Shown here piece by piece: positions 1 to 8,452 of a DNA stretch of 64,000 bases. Made by a program: the position numbers and the translations under genes. The stretch spans positions 124,001-188,000 of the forward strand of contig JAFTJA010000013.1 in the NCBI GenBank assembly GCA_017456605.1. The letters run 5' to 3'. A model generated the notes under the pieces. That model saw only the letters and a program-made list of their open reading frames with translations. It was not told the origin of the DNA and searched no databases. The stretch is from Clostridia bacterium (GTDB lineage: Bacteria > Bacillota > Clostridia > Monoglobales > Monoglobaceae). Every line of letters begins with the position of its first letter. The stretch's first letter is position 1.

Positions 1-539
1 GAAATAACCCATGGGTCATTTACAACCTTTGGCTCACGTCCAACAAACTTATAGAAAAAGCCTTTCACCGCAGGAAGTGCTTCCTCGATTTTGGTCACGA
101 TAACCTTCTCCACCGGCGTTTTGCCTTTTATAGCCTCAAATTTATCGTAAAACTGACTGAGGGTTATCGCCATACGGCTGTTGCTTTCATTCAGATAAAA
201 CATTATTTCGTTTTCAGCAGAAAGTGGATGCACCATGCTTGCAATCGCTCCTATTTTGTTGATTGCATAAAGCATAACAACAGCCTGAGGAACATTTGGC
301 AAACACACGGTAACCGTATCACCGGCTTTGATACCCTGTTTAGTGAGAGCCTTTGCACAAACGTCAATTTCTTCCATCAACTTTTCGTAAGAAACCGCCC
401 TTCCCATAAAATCATAGGCAATGTATGAGCCGTATTTTTCTTTTGAATGTTTTATCAGTTCATACATGGAAATGTCCGGATAATCAAGAGTATGCGGAAC
501 ATCCCCATAATATTTGAACCATTTAGCCTCAGAATTCAA
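1..539 (-). CDS. AMP-forming acyl-CoA synthetase, N-terminal part (runs off the window)
   Basis: About 179 codons of the N-terminal half of an acyl-CoA (fatty-acid type) ligase are visible, starting N-S-E-A-K-W-F-K-Y-Y-G and including the segment 'GDTVTVCLPNVPQAVVMLYA' that is typical of this superfamily. The AMP-binding core lies beyond the window edge. The start is read as TTG at 539, because GGGGAGG sits 9 nt upstream, inside the last codons of the preceding gene. The two reading frames overlap by 11 nt, so translation is probably coupled. Family members activate a carboxylic acid with ATP and CoA; the substrate cannot be read here. The partner is the E2-like acyltransferase upstream, so a product acyl-CoA could be handed to that enzyme (inference). 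Confidence 0.85.
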   Translation of the reverse strand, partial: MNSEAKWFKYYGDVPHTLDYPDISMYELIKHSKEKYGSYIAYDFMGRAVSYEKLMEEIDVCAKALTKQGIKAGDTVTVCLPNVPQAVVMLYAINKIGAIASMVHPLSAENEIMFYLNESNSRMAITLSQFYDKFEAIKGKTPVEKVIVTKIEEALPAVKGFFYKFVGREPKVVNDPWVI

Positions 540-1398
540 AATCAATTTCCTCCCCAAGTGTTTTATCAAGAAGCTTTGGGTTTTTGAACAAATGCTTCAC
601 AAGCTTCAATGAACGTGCAAAATAAAAACCGTCAGCAATACGCTCATCCAAAGTAACACCTATGTTCACCACATCACGAACCCTTGACTCGCCGTTTTCG
701 TCAAAAAGCGGTTCTTTGTGTATTTCGCCGATTGTAATGACAATTCCATTTGTACCAAAGTTGTTGAGGTGATGATACACCGCGTCACATTTTATGCTGC
801 CAAGGTTTGACAAAAGAACTGTCACATAATTTGTGTCAACACTACTGAAGGCTTTTGGCATAAGTCCGTTATTATCCGCAAACCTCATAAAAGCCATAAA
901 GATATGCATAATGGGTTTTGGCAGTTTTTTGACAATATTTAGTATGTCGTCTACCTTTATGCCCTTATCCTCTCGCTTTGCCTCTGCAACTTTTGGAGAA
1001 AGGCGGTCTGTGATGGCAACAACATTTTCGTCATCCTTGGGGTGATAAATCATCAGCGTCTCTTCTGCATGGTCAGTGAATTTTTTCTTCACAGTAAATC
1101 CCATAGAAATATCATGACGCATATAATAATGCTTTCCCGATATATATCTGTTGAGAAGCGGACGCATTTTGATAGTTCTTGCCACAGCGGCAATCACACA
1201 ATGAAAAAGAGTAACCTTCCGCTCCCTGGTAGAATTTTTTTCTTTTATGTATTCGAGAAGCTCTGTAACATCAAGTTTTTCGTTTATGTACACCTCTGCC
1301 TGAGTTCTTTTTGGCATAAGATATGCCATATAAAAATGCACACCGTCAATATCCCTAACGCGATACGCGTCATTTCTGTCACCAAATTTTTTCACCAA
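529..1398 (-). CDS. E2-like (2-oxoacid dehydrogenase acyltransferase fold) protein without lipoyl domain
   Basis: The 289-residue protein matches the catalytic domain of dihydrolipoamide acyltransferases and chloramphenicol acetyltransferases, but has no lipoyl or E1/E3-binding domain. Seen in the sequence: a C-terminal motif D251-E252-R253-I-A-D256-G257 where E2 enzymes carry D-H-R-x-x-D-G. The usual catalytic histidine is therefore glutamate, while Asp and Gly are kept. The gene is the first of a two-gene unit with an acyl-CoA synthetase, and its 3' end carries that gene's ribosome site. It may be an acyltransferase with altered chemistry, or a binding protein. No E1 or E3 gene is nearby, so a role in a 2-oxoacid dehydrogenase complex is unlikely. 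Confidence 0.75.
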   Translation of the reverse strand: MVKKFGDRNDAYRVRDIDGVHFYMAYLMPKRTQAEVYINEKLDVTELLEYIKEKNSTRERKVTLFHCVIAAVARTIKMRPLLNRYISGKHYYMRHDISMGFTVKKKFTDHAEETLMIYHPKDDENVVAITDRLSPKVAEAKREDKGIKVDDILNIVKKLPKPIMHIFMAFMRFADNNGLMPKAFSSVDTNYVTVLLSNLGSIKCDAVYHHLNNFGTNGIVITIGEIHKEPLFDENGESRVRDVVNIGVTLDERIADGFYFARSLKLVKHLFKNPKLLDKTLGEEIDFEF

Positions 1399-1446
1399 AT
1401 CACTCCTTTGTTTTTCACTTTGTGATAAAAAACAACATACTAAAAT

Positions 1447-1475
1447 ATTATATCATATTCTTTTTAAAAAAGCAA
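1447..1475 (-). promoter_or_regulatory. Sigma-A-type promoter for the E2-like/acyl-CoA synthetase pair
   Basis: On the minus strand TTGCTT, a 17-nt spacer and a consensus TATAAT stand about 50 nt upstream of the E2-like start codon at 1398. Confidence 0.6.
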
Positions 1476-1511
1476 ACATTATAATCAACTTTTTGAAAGT
1501 TTTTAAGAAAA

Positions 1512-1538
1512 AACCGACCGCCATAAAGGCGGTCGGTT
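1512..1538 (-). terminator. Intrinsic terminator (11-bp stem)
   Basis: AACCGACCGCC pairs with GGCGGTCGGTT around a 5-nt loop and is followed on the minus strand by TTTTTTCTT. It lies 235 nt beyond the oxidoreductase stop, behind another terminator, and directly abuts the AraC remnant. Confidence 0.7.
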
Positions 1539-1540
1539 AA

Positions 1541-1722
1541 CATTCATATCATCTAAGCAAGCGGCTCATTGCAACCACCGATTTGTCTTTGGAAGAAATT
1601 TCAAAGCTTGTGTGCTACAGCTCATACAATGCTTTTTTTTTGACGCGTTCCATTCACAAACAGGCGAAACACCATCAAGCTATCGTCAATCTGTGCAAAA
1701 GAAACCCTCTGCAAAATCTTAA
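1541..1722 (+). pseudogene. Remnant of an AraC-family regulator (C-terminal HTH), frameshifted
   Basis: The plus strand encodes the second helix-turn-helix of AraC regulators: 'TTDLSLEEISKLVCYSSYNA' followed, in a different frame, by 'FHSQTGETPSSYRQ' and a stop at 1720-1722. The frame changes within a run of nine T at 1633-1641; seven or ten T would restore it. Nothing upstream in frame supplies the sensor domain, because a stop codon and a terminator hairpin come first. I read this as the decayed 3' end of a regulator that once controlled the neighbouring TRAP transporter/oxidoreductase locus. A single homopolymer sequencing error could explain the frameshift, but not the missing N-terminus. 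Confidence 0.7.
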
Positions 1723-1732
1723 ATAATCACGC

Positions 1733-1766
1733 AAAAAAGAACCTTCTCCCGAACAGAAAAGGCTCT
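1733..1766 (-). terminator. Intrinsic terminator of the TRAP transporter operon
   Basis: Just after the oxidoreductase stop the minus strand has AGAGCCTTTTCT...GGAGAAGGTTCT, a stem with two G-U pairs, followed by TTTTTTG. Confidence 0.65.
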
Positions 1767-1773
1767 TTGATTT

Positions 1774-3051
1774 TTATACAGATTTTATATATTCATCCAT
1801 ATCAACAACGGTATTATTCAACCTTGAATCTTCTGCCGCAAAGCAAATCAAGTGGCTGAGACACGAAACAGATATATCTGAAATTGAATTTGACGGCTTA
1901 TCGTTTGCAATATAGTCATAAAGGTCCTGCATAATGCCCATATCACCGCCGCCGTGACCACCCGCAATAGTCTGGTCAAAGTCTTTATCCGCCTCATAAA
2001 CCTGACTTGTTTTTCTTGTCGCAAAATCATAGAATTCAAGTGACTGATTTTCCATATCAGCACGAAGCTCACCTTTTGTGCCCATAAAAGTTGATACTCT
2101 GCCGCCTTTATTGAACGCAGACATGGTAAGTGTCACATGCTTGTCTTTTCCAAACTGCATATTTACAATCTGGTGATCAACAACATCATTGTCACAATAA
2201 TAAACACATCTGCCATAAGGTGACGTTTTTAAAATCTCATCCACTTCCTCGTCTGTGGGGTCGAATTTATTTGCAGCTATTGCTCTAAAATGCTGAACCT
2301 CAGCTGTATCAATTTTATAAAGACTTGGCGCATAATAGAAGCAGGTGTCTTTGTGCGGGCAACCGTCAAGGCACCTCTTTGGCGCACCTTCGGGTGCGTT
2401 TTCACTGCAGAAAACAGAACGGGTACCAAAGGACTGTACCTTTGTGCATGGCTCGTTAACAAGCCACTGAAGAAGGTCTGCATCGTGACAGCACTTTGCA
2501 AGAATCATTGGAGCAGATTCATCCTTTCTTCTCCAATTGCCTCTCACAAAGCTGTGGCTCATATGCACATTGCCCACACCTTCAATATGCATAACATTTG
2601 TAATTTCACCAAGTCTTCCCTCTTCTATGAAATTCTTGAGAGCCTTATAAAAAGGTGTATACCGAAGAACATGACATACCAGAACCTTTACTCCGTTCTT
2701 CTGTGCCGCTTCAGAAATTTCAAGGCATTCCTTTGGCGTAGGTGCTACGGGCTTTTCCAGCAGCAAATCGTATTTTTTCTCAATAGCTTTCATTGCCGGT
2801 TCAAAATGCATCTTGTCCTGAGTGCAAATCATAGCAATATCCGCAAGTTTCGGAAGCGCCAAAAGCTCATCATAACTTTCAAAACACATATCTTCCGGAA
2901 CATTATACAAATCTCTCAGATACTCTCTTTTTTCCTTTACCGGCTCAGCCAAAGCTACAAGCCTAAAACACTCCGGATTTTTCTGTAAAAATTTCAAATA
3001 ACTGCTGCCGCGGTCACCACCGCCCATAAGAACAAGTGTTAACTGTTTCAT
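1774..3051 (-). CDS. Gfo/Idh/MocA-family NAD(P)-dependent oxidoreductase
   Basis: This protein of about 425 residues belongs to the Gfo/Idh/MocA dehydrogenases, which oxidise or reduce sugars, inositols and related cyclic or acidic substrates. Seen: an N-terminal Rossmann segment 'LTLVLMGGGDRGSSYLKF', the family motif E-K-P at residues 99-101, and a cysteine-rich insertion (C-L-D-G-C-P-H-K-D-T-C-F-Y-Y-A-P) common in one sub-family. ATG at 3051 is preferred over one 18 nt further upstream because GAGGG stands 7 nt ahead of it. It is the last gene of the TAXI-TRAP operon, 33 nt after the permease, so the imported solute is probably its substrate or a precursor (inference). The substrate itself is unknown. 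Confidence 0.88.
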   Translation of the reverse strand: MKQLTLVLMGGGDRGSSYLKFLQKNPECFRLVALAEPVKEKREYLRDLYNVPEDMCFESYDELLALPKLADIAMICTQDKMHFEPAMKAIEKKYDLLLEKPVAPTPKECLEISEAAQKNGVKVLVCHVLRYTPFYKALKNFIEEGRLGEITNVMHIEGVGNVHMSHSFVRGNWRRKDESAPMILAKCCHDADLLQWLVNEPCTKVQSFGTRSVFCSENAPEGAPKRCLDGCPHKDTCFYYAPSLYKIDTAEVQHFRAIAANKFDPTDEEVDEILKTSPYGRCVYYCDNDVVDHQIVNMQFGKDKHVTLTMSAFNKGGRVSTFMGTKGELRADMENQSLEFYDFATRKTSQVYEADKDFDQTIAGGHGGGDMGIMQDLYDYIANDKPSNSISDISVSCLSHLICFAAEDSRLNNTVVDMDEYIKSV

Positions 3052-3084
3052 TGTTTTTCCCTCTTTCATGTATATAAATAATTT

Positions 3085-5034
3085 TTAAATATCTGCCTTA
3101 TTATTCTTGCGGACAAGTATTTGAATAATCACAACAAATGCCACAAACAAAAGACCTGCCGTGTCAGTAACAGCACCCGGATAAATCAGCATAAGTCCGC
3201 CAACCGCACTTACAATACGCTGATACCACGGCATATGGTGGAAAAGATACCCCTCCAGTGCTGCTGAAACCGCAAAAATACCCACCAGAGATGTTATACT
3301 TATTTGAATAACCTCCCAAGCACTTGTGTCAATAAACAGCATAGCAGGATTGAGGGCAAACACATAAGGCACAATAAACGCACCAATAGCAAGCTTTGTT
3401 GCGGTAACTGCCGTCTTCATCGGGTTTGCCTGAGCAATAGCCGCACCTGCGTATGCCGCCAATGCAACCGGCGGTGTGAGGTCAGCAACAATTCCGAAGT
3501 AGAACACAAAGAAATGTGCCGCAATAGCCGGAACACCCATACGCACCAAAATTGGTGCACAAGTAGCAGCCATAATGCAATAGTTAGCAGTTGTGGGAAC
3601 ACCCATCCCAAGCACAATACAGCAAAGCATAGTTAGGAAGAGCGCTATAATAACCTGACTTCCCGCAAGTGCCACGATGCCGTTTATCATCACATTTGCA
3701 AGTCCGGTCATGGTGATTGTACCTGCAATAATACCGGCAACACCGCAGGCCGCAGCAACGGTAATCATTCCCTGACCGCCCGCTGCGAGTGCCTCCCAAA
3801 TCTTTTTAGGGGTAATTCGGTTTTCTTTGTTGAAAAGGCTCACAACAATCGCCACAACAATAGCAATAGCTGCCGCATACTGAATTGAACGTTGGCTTGT
3901 ACCCACAAGATAAATAAGAATTATCAGCGGGAGCAACAAATATGTTTGCTTAAGCAGCGGAAGCAGTCGCGGAAGTTCTTCTTTTGTAAGTCCACGAAGA
4001 CCTTCTTTCTTTGCCTCCAGATGAACTGCAATGAAAATCCCTGCGAAATAAAGCACCGCCGGAAGTATCGCACGCACAACTATGTTGCTGTAAGGAACGC
4101 CCACATAGTCAGCCATAAGGAACGCTGCCGCACCCATAATAGGCGGCATTATCTGTCCGCCGGTTGATGCTGAAGCTTCAGCTGCAGCCGCAAATTCCGG
4201 CTTGTAGCCTGTTCTTTTCATCAACGGAATTGTAACCGAGCCCGAGCCAACAGTATTCGCAACAGACGAACCCGAAACCATACCCTCCATTGCGCTGGCA
4301 ACAACCGCCACTTTTGCAGGGCCGCCTGAAAATCCGCCTACCACCGCATTTGAAATCTTGATAAAGAAATCTGCAATGCCCGTACGTTCCAAAAATGCAC
4401 CAAAAATAATAAACACCACAATAAACTTTGAACATACATTTATGGGAGTAGACAAAATTCCCTCTTTGCCATAGAACAAATAATGAACTATGTAATTAAG
4501 CTTGCCCCAAAGCGTCGGGTTTGAGAGTCCTGCAGTGAGCGCATAAACAATAAAGCAGCCTGCCACAATTATAATTGGAAGACCTACACTTCGCCTGCAA
4601 ACTTCAACAAGTGAAATTGTACCTACAATGCCAATCGCAATCTGGTACCACAAAAAGTTGCTTCCTTGCTGAATTATTGAAACTGCATTCATCGCGTAAT
4701 ACAAAAATGCCCCTGTACCGCAAAGCATCAAAACCACGTCATACCAAGGCATAAAATTTACTTTTTGAACGCCTTTTCGTGCGGGATAAACAAGATACCC
4801 AAGGAGCACAATAAAAGCTACAAAAGTGGTAAGCCTGAGTTCTTCCAACCAGCTGGCAAAAAGGGTAACATAAATACAGAACAAAGAGAAAACCGCAAGA
4901 ACACAGGTAACAAGTATCCTTGGCGTTCCCTCCCAGATGCGTGTGTTTGACTCTCTGTCAAATTTTTTCATAACGGATTCAAGATCCATAGGCGCATTAA
5001 TCTCTGCCGTTTTATTTTTTTTGAGAAATGCCAT
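3085..5034 (-). CDS. TRAP transporter fused permease (TAXI type, DctQM fusion)
   Basis: The 649-residue, very hydrophobic protein is a fused small and large TRAP permease. It has an N-terminal cytoplasmic tail, then many membrane helices, with glycine-rich DctM signature stretches such as 'VVGGFSGGPAKVAVVASAME' and 'STGGQIMPPIMGAAAFLMAD'. Such permeases use an ion gradient with a periplasmic-type binding protein to take up carboxylates or similar solutes. The binding-protein gene lies directly upstream, and the oxidoreductase downstream. The start has AGGAGG 4 nt before ATG. A terminator-like hairpin precedes the gene, so permease transcript is probably less abundant than binding-protein transcript. 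Confidence 0.92.
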   Translation of the reverse strand: MAFLKKNKTAEINAPMDLESVMKKFDRESNTRIWEGTPRILVTCVLAVFSLFCIYVTLFASWLEELRLTTFVAFIVLLGYLVYPARKGVQKVNFMPWYDVVLMLCGTGAFLYYAMNAVSIIQQGSNFLWYQIAIGIVGTISLVEVCRRSVGLPIIIVAGCFIVYALTAGLSNPTLWGKLNYIVHYLFYGKEGILSTPINVCSKFIVVFIIFGAFLERTGIADFFIKISNAVVGGFSGGPAKVAVVASAMEGMVSGSSVANTVGSGSVTIPLMKRTGYKPEFAAAAEASASTGGQIMPPIMGAAAFLMADYVGVPYSNIVVRAILPAVLYFAGIFIAVHLEAKKEGLRGLTKEELPRLLPLLKQTYLLLPLIILIYLVGTSQRSIQYAAAIAIVVAIVVSLFNKENRITPKKIWEALAAGGQGMITVAAACGVAGIIAGTITMTGLANVMINGIVALAGSQVIIALFLTMLCCIVLGMGVPTTANYCIMAATCAPILVRMGVPAIAAHFFVFYFGIVADLTPPVALAAYAGAAIAQANPMKTAVTATKLAIGAFIVPYVFALNPAMLFIDTSAWEVIQISITSLVGIFAVSAALEGYLFHHMPWYQRIVSAVGGLMLIYPGAVTDTAGLLFVAFVVIIQILVRKNNKADI

Positions 5035-5056
5035 AATGCCTCCTTAGTAAAATCAT

Positions 5057-5088
5057 AAAAACAGCTGCGACGAAGTTTCGCCGCAGCT
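5057..5088 (-). terminator. Intercistronic hairpin/partial terminator between binding protein and permease
   Basis: On the minus strand AGCTGCGGCGAA-ACT-TTCGTCGCAGCT (one G-U pair) is followed by GTTTTTATG. Its place between the solute-binding protein and permease genes fits the usual excess of binding protein over permease. Confidence 0.6.
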
Positions 5089-5110
5089 AAAACTTTCTTT
5101 TTACAAACTA

Positions 5111-6061
5111 TTATTCAACAGTAATTCCTTTTTCAGCAAAATACTTAGCAGCACCTGCGTGGAAAGGAACTGTCATACCGCTTGTAGCGTTTTCAAGGCT
5201 AAGCTCTGCACCCTTGCCGTTTTCAGCAGTGATTGCTTCAATGTTATCAAAGATTGCAGCTGTGAGATTGTAAACATCTTCTTCTGCTGCATCTGCACTT
5301 ACAATCAAAGTAGCCTTAACAGTAACTGTCTTTACATCCTCTGTCTGACCTGCATATGTGCCGGCAGGAATGTTGTATACCGTATAGAAAGGACAATCAG
5401 CCATCATTTTTTCTGCAACGTCGCCATCTATTGGAACGAGATATGCATTGTTTGTTGTGCAAAGCTCTGTAATCGCAGGAGTTGGAGCGCCTGCTACGAT
5501 GAACGCTGCGTCAATCTTGCCGTCTTTCAGTGCATCAGCGCTGTCAGCGAATGACTGATACTGAGCCTTGATGTCGCTTTCTGTGAGACCAGCTGCCGCG
5601 AGAACATCCATAGCATTGAAATAAACGCCTGAACCGGGAGCACCGATAGAAACCGCCTTGCCCTTGAGGTCCTTTACTGACTTGATGTTTTCATCCATTG
5701 TCACAAGCTGAACTGCTTCTGCATAAAGACCTGCAACTGTGCGGAAAGAATCAACCTTTCCTTCGCTCTCGAAAGAACGTGTGCCGTCCCATGCATAAGA
5801 CATAACATCAGACTGAACAGTGCCAAGCTGATAGTTGCCTGCATCGATTCCCTGAATGTTTGCCTTTGAACCATCAGTTGAAACAACAGTAACATTTACG
5901 CCTGCATTGTTGGTAATATACTGACCCAAAACGCCGCCATAACCATAATATGTACCAGCTGTACCGCCTGTACCCATTGTCATTTTTGTACCTGCACTGC
6001 CACAAGCTGCAAGAGCTATAACAAGCGCCAAAGAAAGTACGATTGAAATAATCTTTTTCAT
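5111..6061 (-). CDS. TAXI-family TRAP transporter solute-binding lipoprotein
   Basis: The 316-residue protein begins with a lipoprotein signal peptide (M-K-K-I-I-S-I..., lipobox L-A-A-C at about residues 17-20), so it should be anchored outside the membrane. The mature part starts 'MTMGTGGTAGTYYGYGGVLG', the hallmark of the TAXI (TRAP-associated extracytoplasmic immunogenic) family. Later stretches 'KGKAVSIGAPGSGVYFNAMD' and 'ALKDGKIDAAFIVAGAPTPA' fit the same family. It binds the solute and delivers it to the fused permease downstream. Some TAXI proteins bind glutamate or other amino and organic acids; the ligand here cannot be read. A strong promoter and an AGGAGGAG ribosome site precede it. 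Confidence 0.92.
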   Translation of the reverse strand: MKKIISIVLSLALVIALAACGSAGTKMTMGTGGTAGTYYGYGGVLGQYITNNAGVNVTVVSTDGSKANIQGIDAGNYQLGTVQSDVMSYAWDGTRSFESEGKVDSFRTVAGLYAEAVQLVTMDENIKSVKDLKGKAVSIGAPGSGVYFNAMDVLAAAGLTESDIKAQYQSFADSADALKDGKIDAAFIVAGAPTPAITELCTTNNAYLVPIDGDVAEKMMADCPFYTVYNIPAGTYAGQTEDVKTVTVKATLIVSADAAEEDVYNLTAAIFDNIEAITAENGKGAELSLENATSGMTVPFHAGAAKYFAEKGITVE

Positions 6062-6104
6062 TTTTAACTCCTCCTATTTGAGTAAAATTTTTAAATGAGC
6101 TTTT

Positions 6105-6133
6105 ATTATAGCATATTTTTTTTGATTTTTCAA
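6105..6133 (-). promoter_or_regulatory. Sigma-A promoter of the TAXI-TRAP operon
   Basis: TTGAAA, a 17-nt spacer and TATAAT on the minus strand, about 45 nt upstream of the binding-protein start. Confidence 0.75.
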
Positions 6134-6149
6134 GAGAAAATTACAAATA

Positions 6150-6186
6150 AATCAAGCTCCATTACAGTTCGCAACAGAGCTTGATT
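6150..6186 (-). terminator. Terminator after the EF-G-like gene
   Basis: AATCAAGCTC pairs with GAGCTTGATT across a 17-nt loop; on the minus strand TATTTGTAATTTT follows. The T-run is broken, so strength is uncertain. Confidence 0.5.
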
Positions 6187-6195
6187 TTTGCAAGC

Positions 6196-8262
6196 TTATT
6201 TGTCTTCTTTTGCTTCCGCTACTATTTTATCCACAATGTTCTGCGGTGCATCCTGATATCTTTCAAACTCAAACTCATAACTTCCCTTTGCCTGAGTCAT
6301 TGAACGAAGGTCGGATGAATAGGTATGCATCTCTGCCATGGGAACTTCACCCTCAATAAGAGTAATTCCATCACCCTGAGGTGTCATACCAAGCATCTGT
6401 CCGCGACGCTTGTTTATATCGCCGATTATGTCACCGGTATAGCTGTCAGGAACATAAACCTTTAGGTGGCCGACAGGCTCCAAAAGAACGGGGCTTGCCT
6501 GTTCCATACCTGCCTTGAAAGCAAGTGATGCAGCTGTCTTGAACGCCATTTCGGATGAATCAACCGGGTGATATGAGCCATCCATAAGTGTAGCCTTGAG
6601 ACCCACCATAGGATATCCCGCCAAGATGCCCTGCTTCATACTTTCCTGAAGACCTTTTTCAACAGCGGGGAAATAGTTCTTGGGAACTGATCCGCCGAAT
6701 ACCTTTTCTTCAAAGAGCAGTCCGTCATCGTGAGGAGCAAACTCAATCCATACATGACCATACTGACCGTGACCGCCTGACTGTTTCTTGTGCTTCCCTT
6801 CAACCTTGACTGTCTTGCGGATAGCTTCCCTATATGCAACACGAGGTTCAGTTAGGTTAACTTCAACGCCAAATTTGTTTTTCAACTTGCTAACCAGAAT
6901 ATCAATGTGCTGTTCGCCCATACCCTTGATAACCATCTGGCGTGTTTCGGTGTTGTTTTCGACCGCAAAGGTCTTGTCTTCATCCATAAGCTTTGAAAGG
7001 CCCTGGCTTATCTTTTCTTCGTCGCCCTTTGCCTTTGGAACAACAGCAAGTGTTGTATTTGGCTTTGAGAAATTGATTCCGTCAATTATAATCCGGTCAG
7101 AAAGGCTGCAAATAGTGTCACCTGTATTGGTGTTTGCAAGCTTTGTAACAGCACCGATATCACCTGCATTGAGCTTTTCAACCTCAACCTGCTTTTTGCC
7201 CACCATAGCAAAAATTTTACCTATTCTTTCACTCTGTCCCGATGTTGCATTATAGACAGTGGTATCAGGAGTCATAATACCTGAATAAACCTTGAAGTAG
7301 GAAAGCTTTCCAACATATGGGTCAGCAACAGTTTTGAACACCAACGCTGCAAGCGGGTCGTTTACGTCCACTTTTCTGCGGGCATCTGTTCCGTCCTCTT
7401 TTTTAGCAATAAAGAAATCGTCAGATGAATCAGGAGCTGGGAAATATGCATTTATTGCATTCATAAGTGAAGAAATGCCAAGCTTGTTGTATGCACTTCC
7501 ACAAAGCACAGGAACAATGTCGCCTGCTGCAACACCGCTACGGAGTGCTTCGTATGTTTCAGCCAAGGTAAAGCTTTCACCCGCAAAATATCTTTCCATA
7601 AGTTCTTCTGAGCTTTCAGCAACGGCCTCGTTTATCATTTCACGAATTGGCTCGATGTCTGCTTCCATACCCTCGGGAATTGTAGCAGTAACAGTTCTGT
7701 CGCCCTCGAACTTTCTTGCTTCGCCCTCAACAACGTTGACAAAGCCTGTTATCTTTTCGCCCTCACGAATAGGAACCTGAAGAGGTGCAATCTTCTTGCC
7801 GTATTTTTCACGCAACTGGTCAAGAACGCCGTAATAGTTAACTCTTTCGTCATCAACCTTGTTGATAAATATCAGTTTGGGAATTCCCATATCATCAGCA
7901 TATTTCCAAGCCTTTTCAGCACCGACAGTAAGACCTGACTTACCACTGAGAACGATGATTGCAGCATCAGCAACCTTTATACCCTGCTGAACTTCACCCA
8001 CAAAGTCAAAAAATCCAGGGGTGTCTATAATATTAAACTTAGTACCACTCCAGTCACAAGTAGCAACCGCAGCACTAATCGAAAATTTGCGTTTTATTTC
8101 CTCCGGGTCAAAATCCATAACCGTGTTGCCGTCCTGGGTTCTTCCCATACGTTCAACCGAGCCGGCTGTGTATAACATAGCCTCTGCCAGTGATGTCTTT
8201 CCCGAGTTTCCGTGTCCTAAGAGACAAAAGTTTTTGATTTTTGATGTTTCATACAGTTTCAA
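6196..8262 (-). CDS. EF-G-like translational GTPase (second EF-G paralogue type)
   Basis: The 688-residue protein has the full EF-G plan. The GTPase G1 motif is G-H-G-N-S-G-K-T near residue 17, and G3 is D-T-P-G-F. N-K-V-D is G4, followed by EF-G domains II-V (including 'KKQSGGHGQYGHVWIEFAPH' of domain IV). G1 has G-H-G-N-S-G-K-T rather than the A-H-I-D-A-G-K-T of canonical EF-G, and G3 has Phe for His. Both are features of the EF-G-like 'FusA2' group whose role is unclear. It starts with TTG at 8262, 7 nt after GGAGGG, and stands alone behind its own promoter. The main EF-G is presumably elsewhere in the genome. The EF-G fold is certain; the function is not. Confidence 0.85.
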   Translation of the reverse strand: MKLYETSKIKNFCLLGHGNSGKTSLAEAMLYTAGSVERMGRTQDGNTVMDFDPEEIKRKFSISAAVATCDWSGTKFNIIDTPGFFDFVGEVQQGIKVADAAIIVLSGKSGLTVGAEKAWKYADDMGIPKLIFINKVDDERVNYYGVLDQLREKYGKKIAPLQVPIREGEKITGFVNVVEGEARKFEGDRTVTATIPEGMEADIEPIREMINEAVAESSEELMERYFAGESFTLAETYEALRSGVAAGDIVPVLCGSAYNKLGISSLMNAINAYFPAPDSSDDFFIAKKEDGTDARRKVDVNDPLAALVFKTVADPYVGKLSYFKVYSGIMTPDTTVYNATSGQSERIGKIFAMVGKKQVEVEKLNAGDIGAVTKLANTNTGDTICSLSDRIIIDGINFSKPNTTLAVVPKAKGDEEKISQGLSKLMDEDKTFAVENNTETRQMVIKGMGEQHIDILVSKLKNKFGVEVNLTEPRVAYREAIRKTVKVEGKHKKQSGGHGQYGHVWIEFAPHDDGLLFEEKVFGGSVPKNYFPAVEKGLQESMKQGILAGYPMVGLKATLMDGSYHPVDSSEMAFKTAASLAFKAGMEQASPVLLEPVGHLKVYVPDSYTGDIIGDINKRRGQMLGMTPQGDGITLIEGEVPMAEMHTYSSDLRSMTQAKGSYEFEFERYQDAPQNIVDKIVAEAKEDK

Positions 8263-8316
8263 TTTTCAACCCTCCAATGTAGATATGTACTGTCAAAGTA
8301 CTTCTTTATGGTAAAT

Positions 8317-8345
8317 ATTATACTTTATTTCGTTAAACTTTTCAA
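8317..8345 (-). promoter_or_regulatory. Sigma-A promoter of the EF-G-like gene
   Basis: TTGAAA, 17 nt, TATAAT on the minus strand, about 55 nt before the TTG start. Confidence 0.75.
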
Positions 8346-8452
8346 CCAAAAACCAAACAATATTTTTTTATTTTTTTGTATATTTTCACTAAATTCAAAT
8401 TAACAAATAAAAACGCCCCCAAATAATCGGTGTGCTCTTAAGGACAGTAAAT

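Noticed and set aside
6196-8262. Treating this gene as the main elongation factor G (fusA)
   Set aside because: Its G1 and G3 motifs differ from canonical EF-G and it lacks the rpsL-rpsG-fusA-tuf context, so it is the EF-G-like paralogue.
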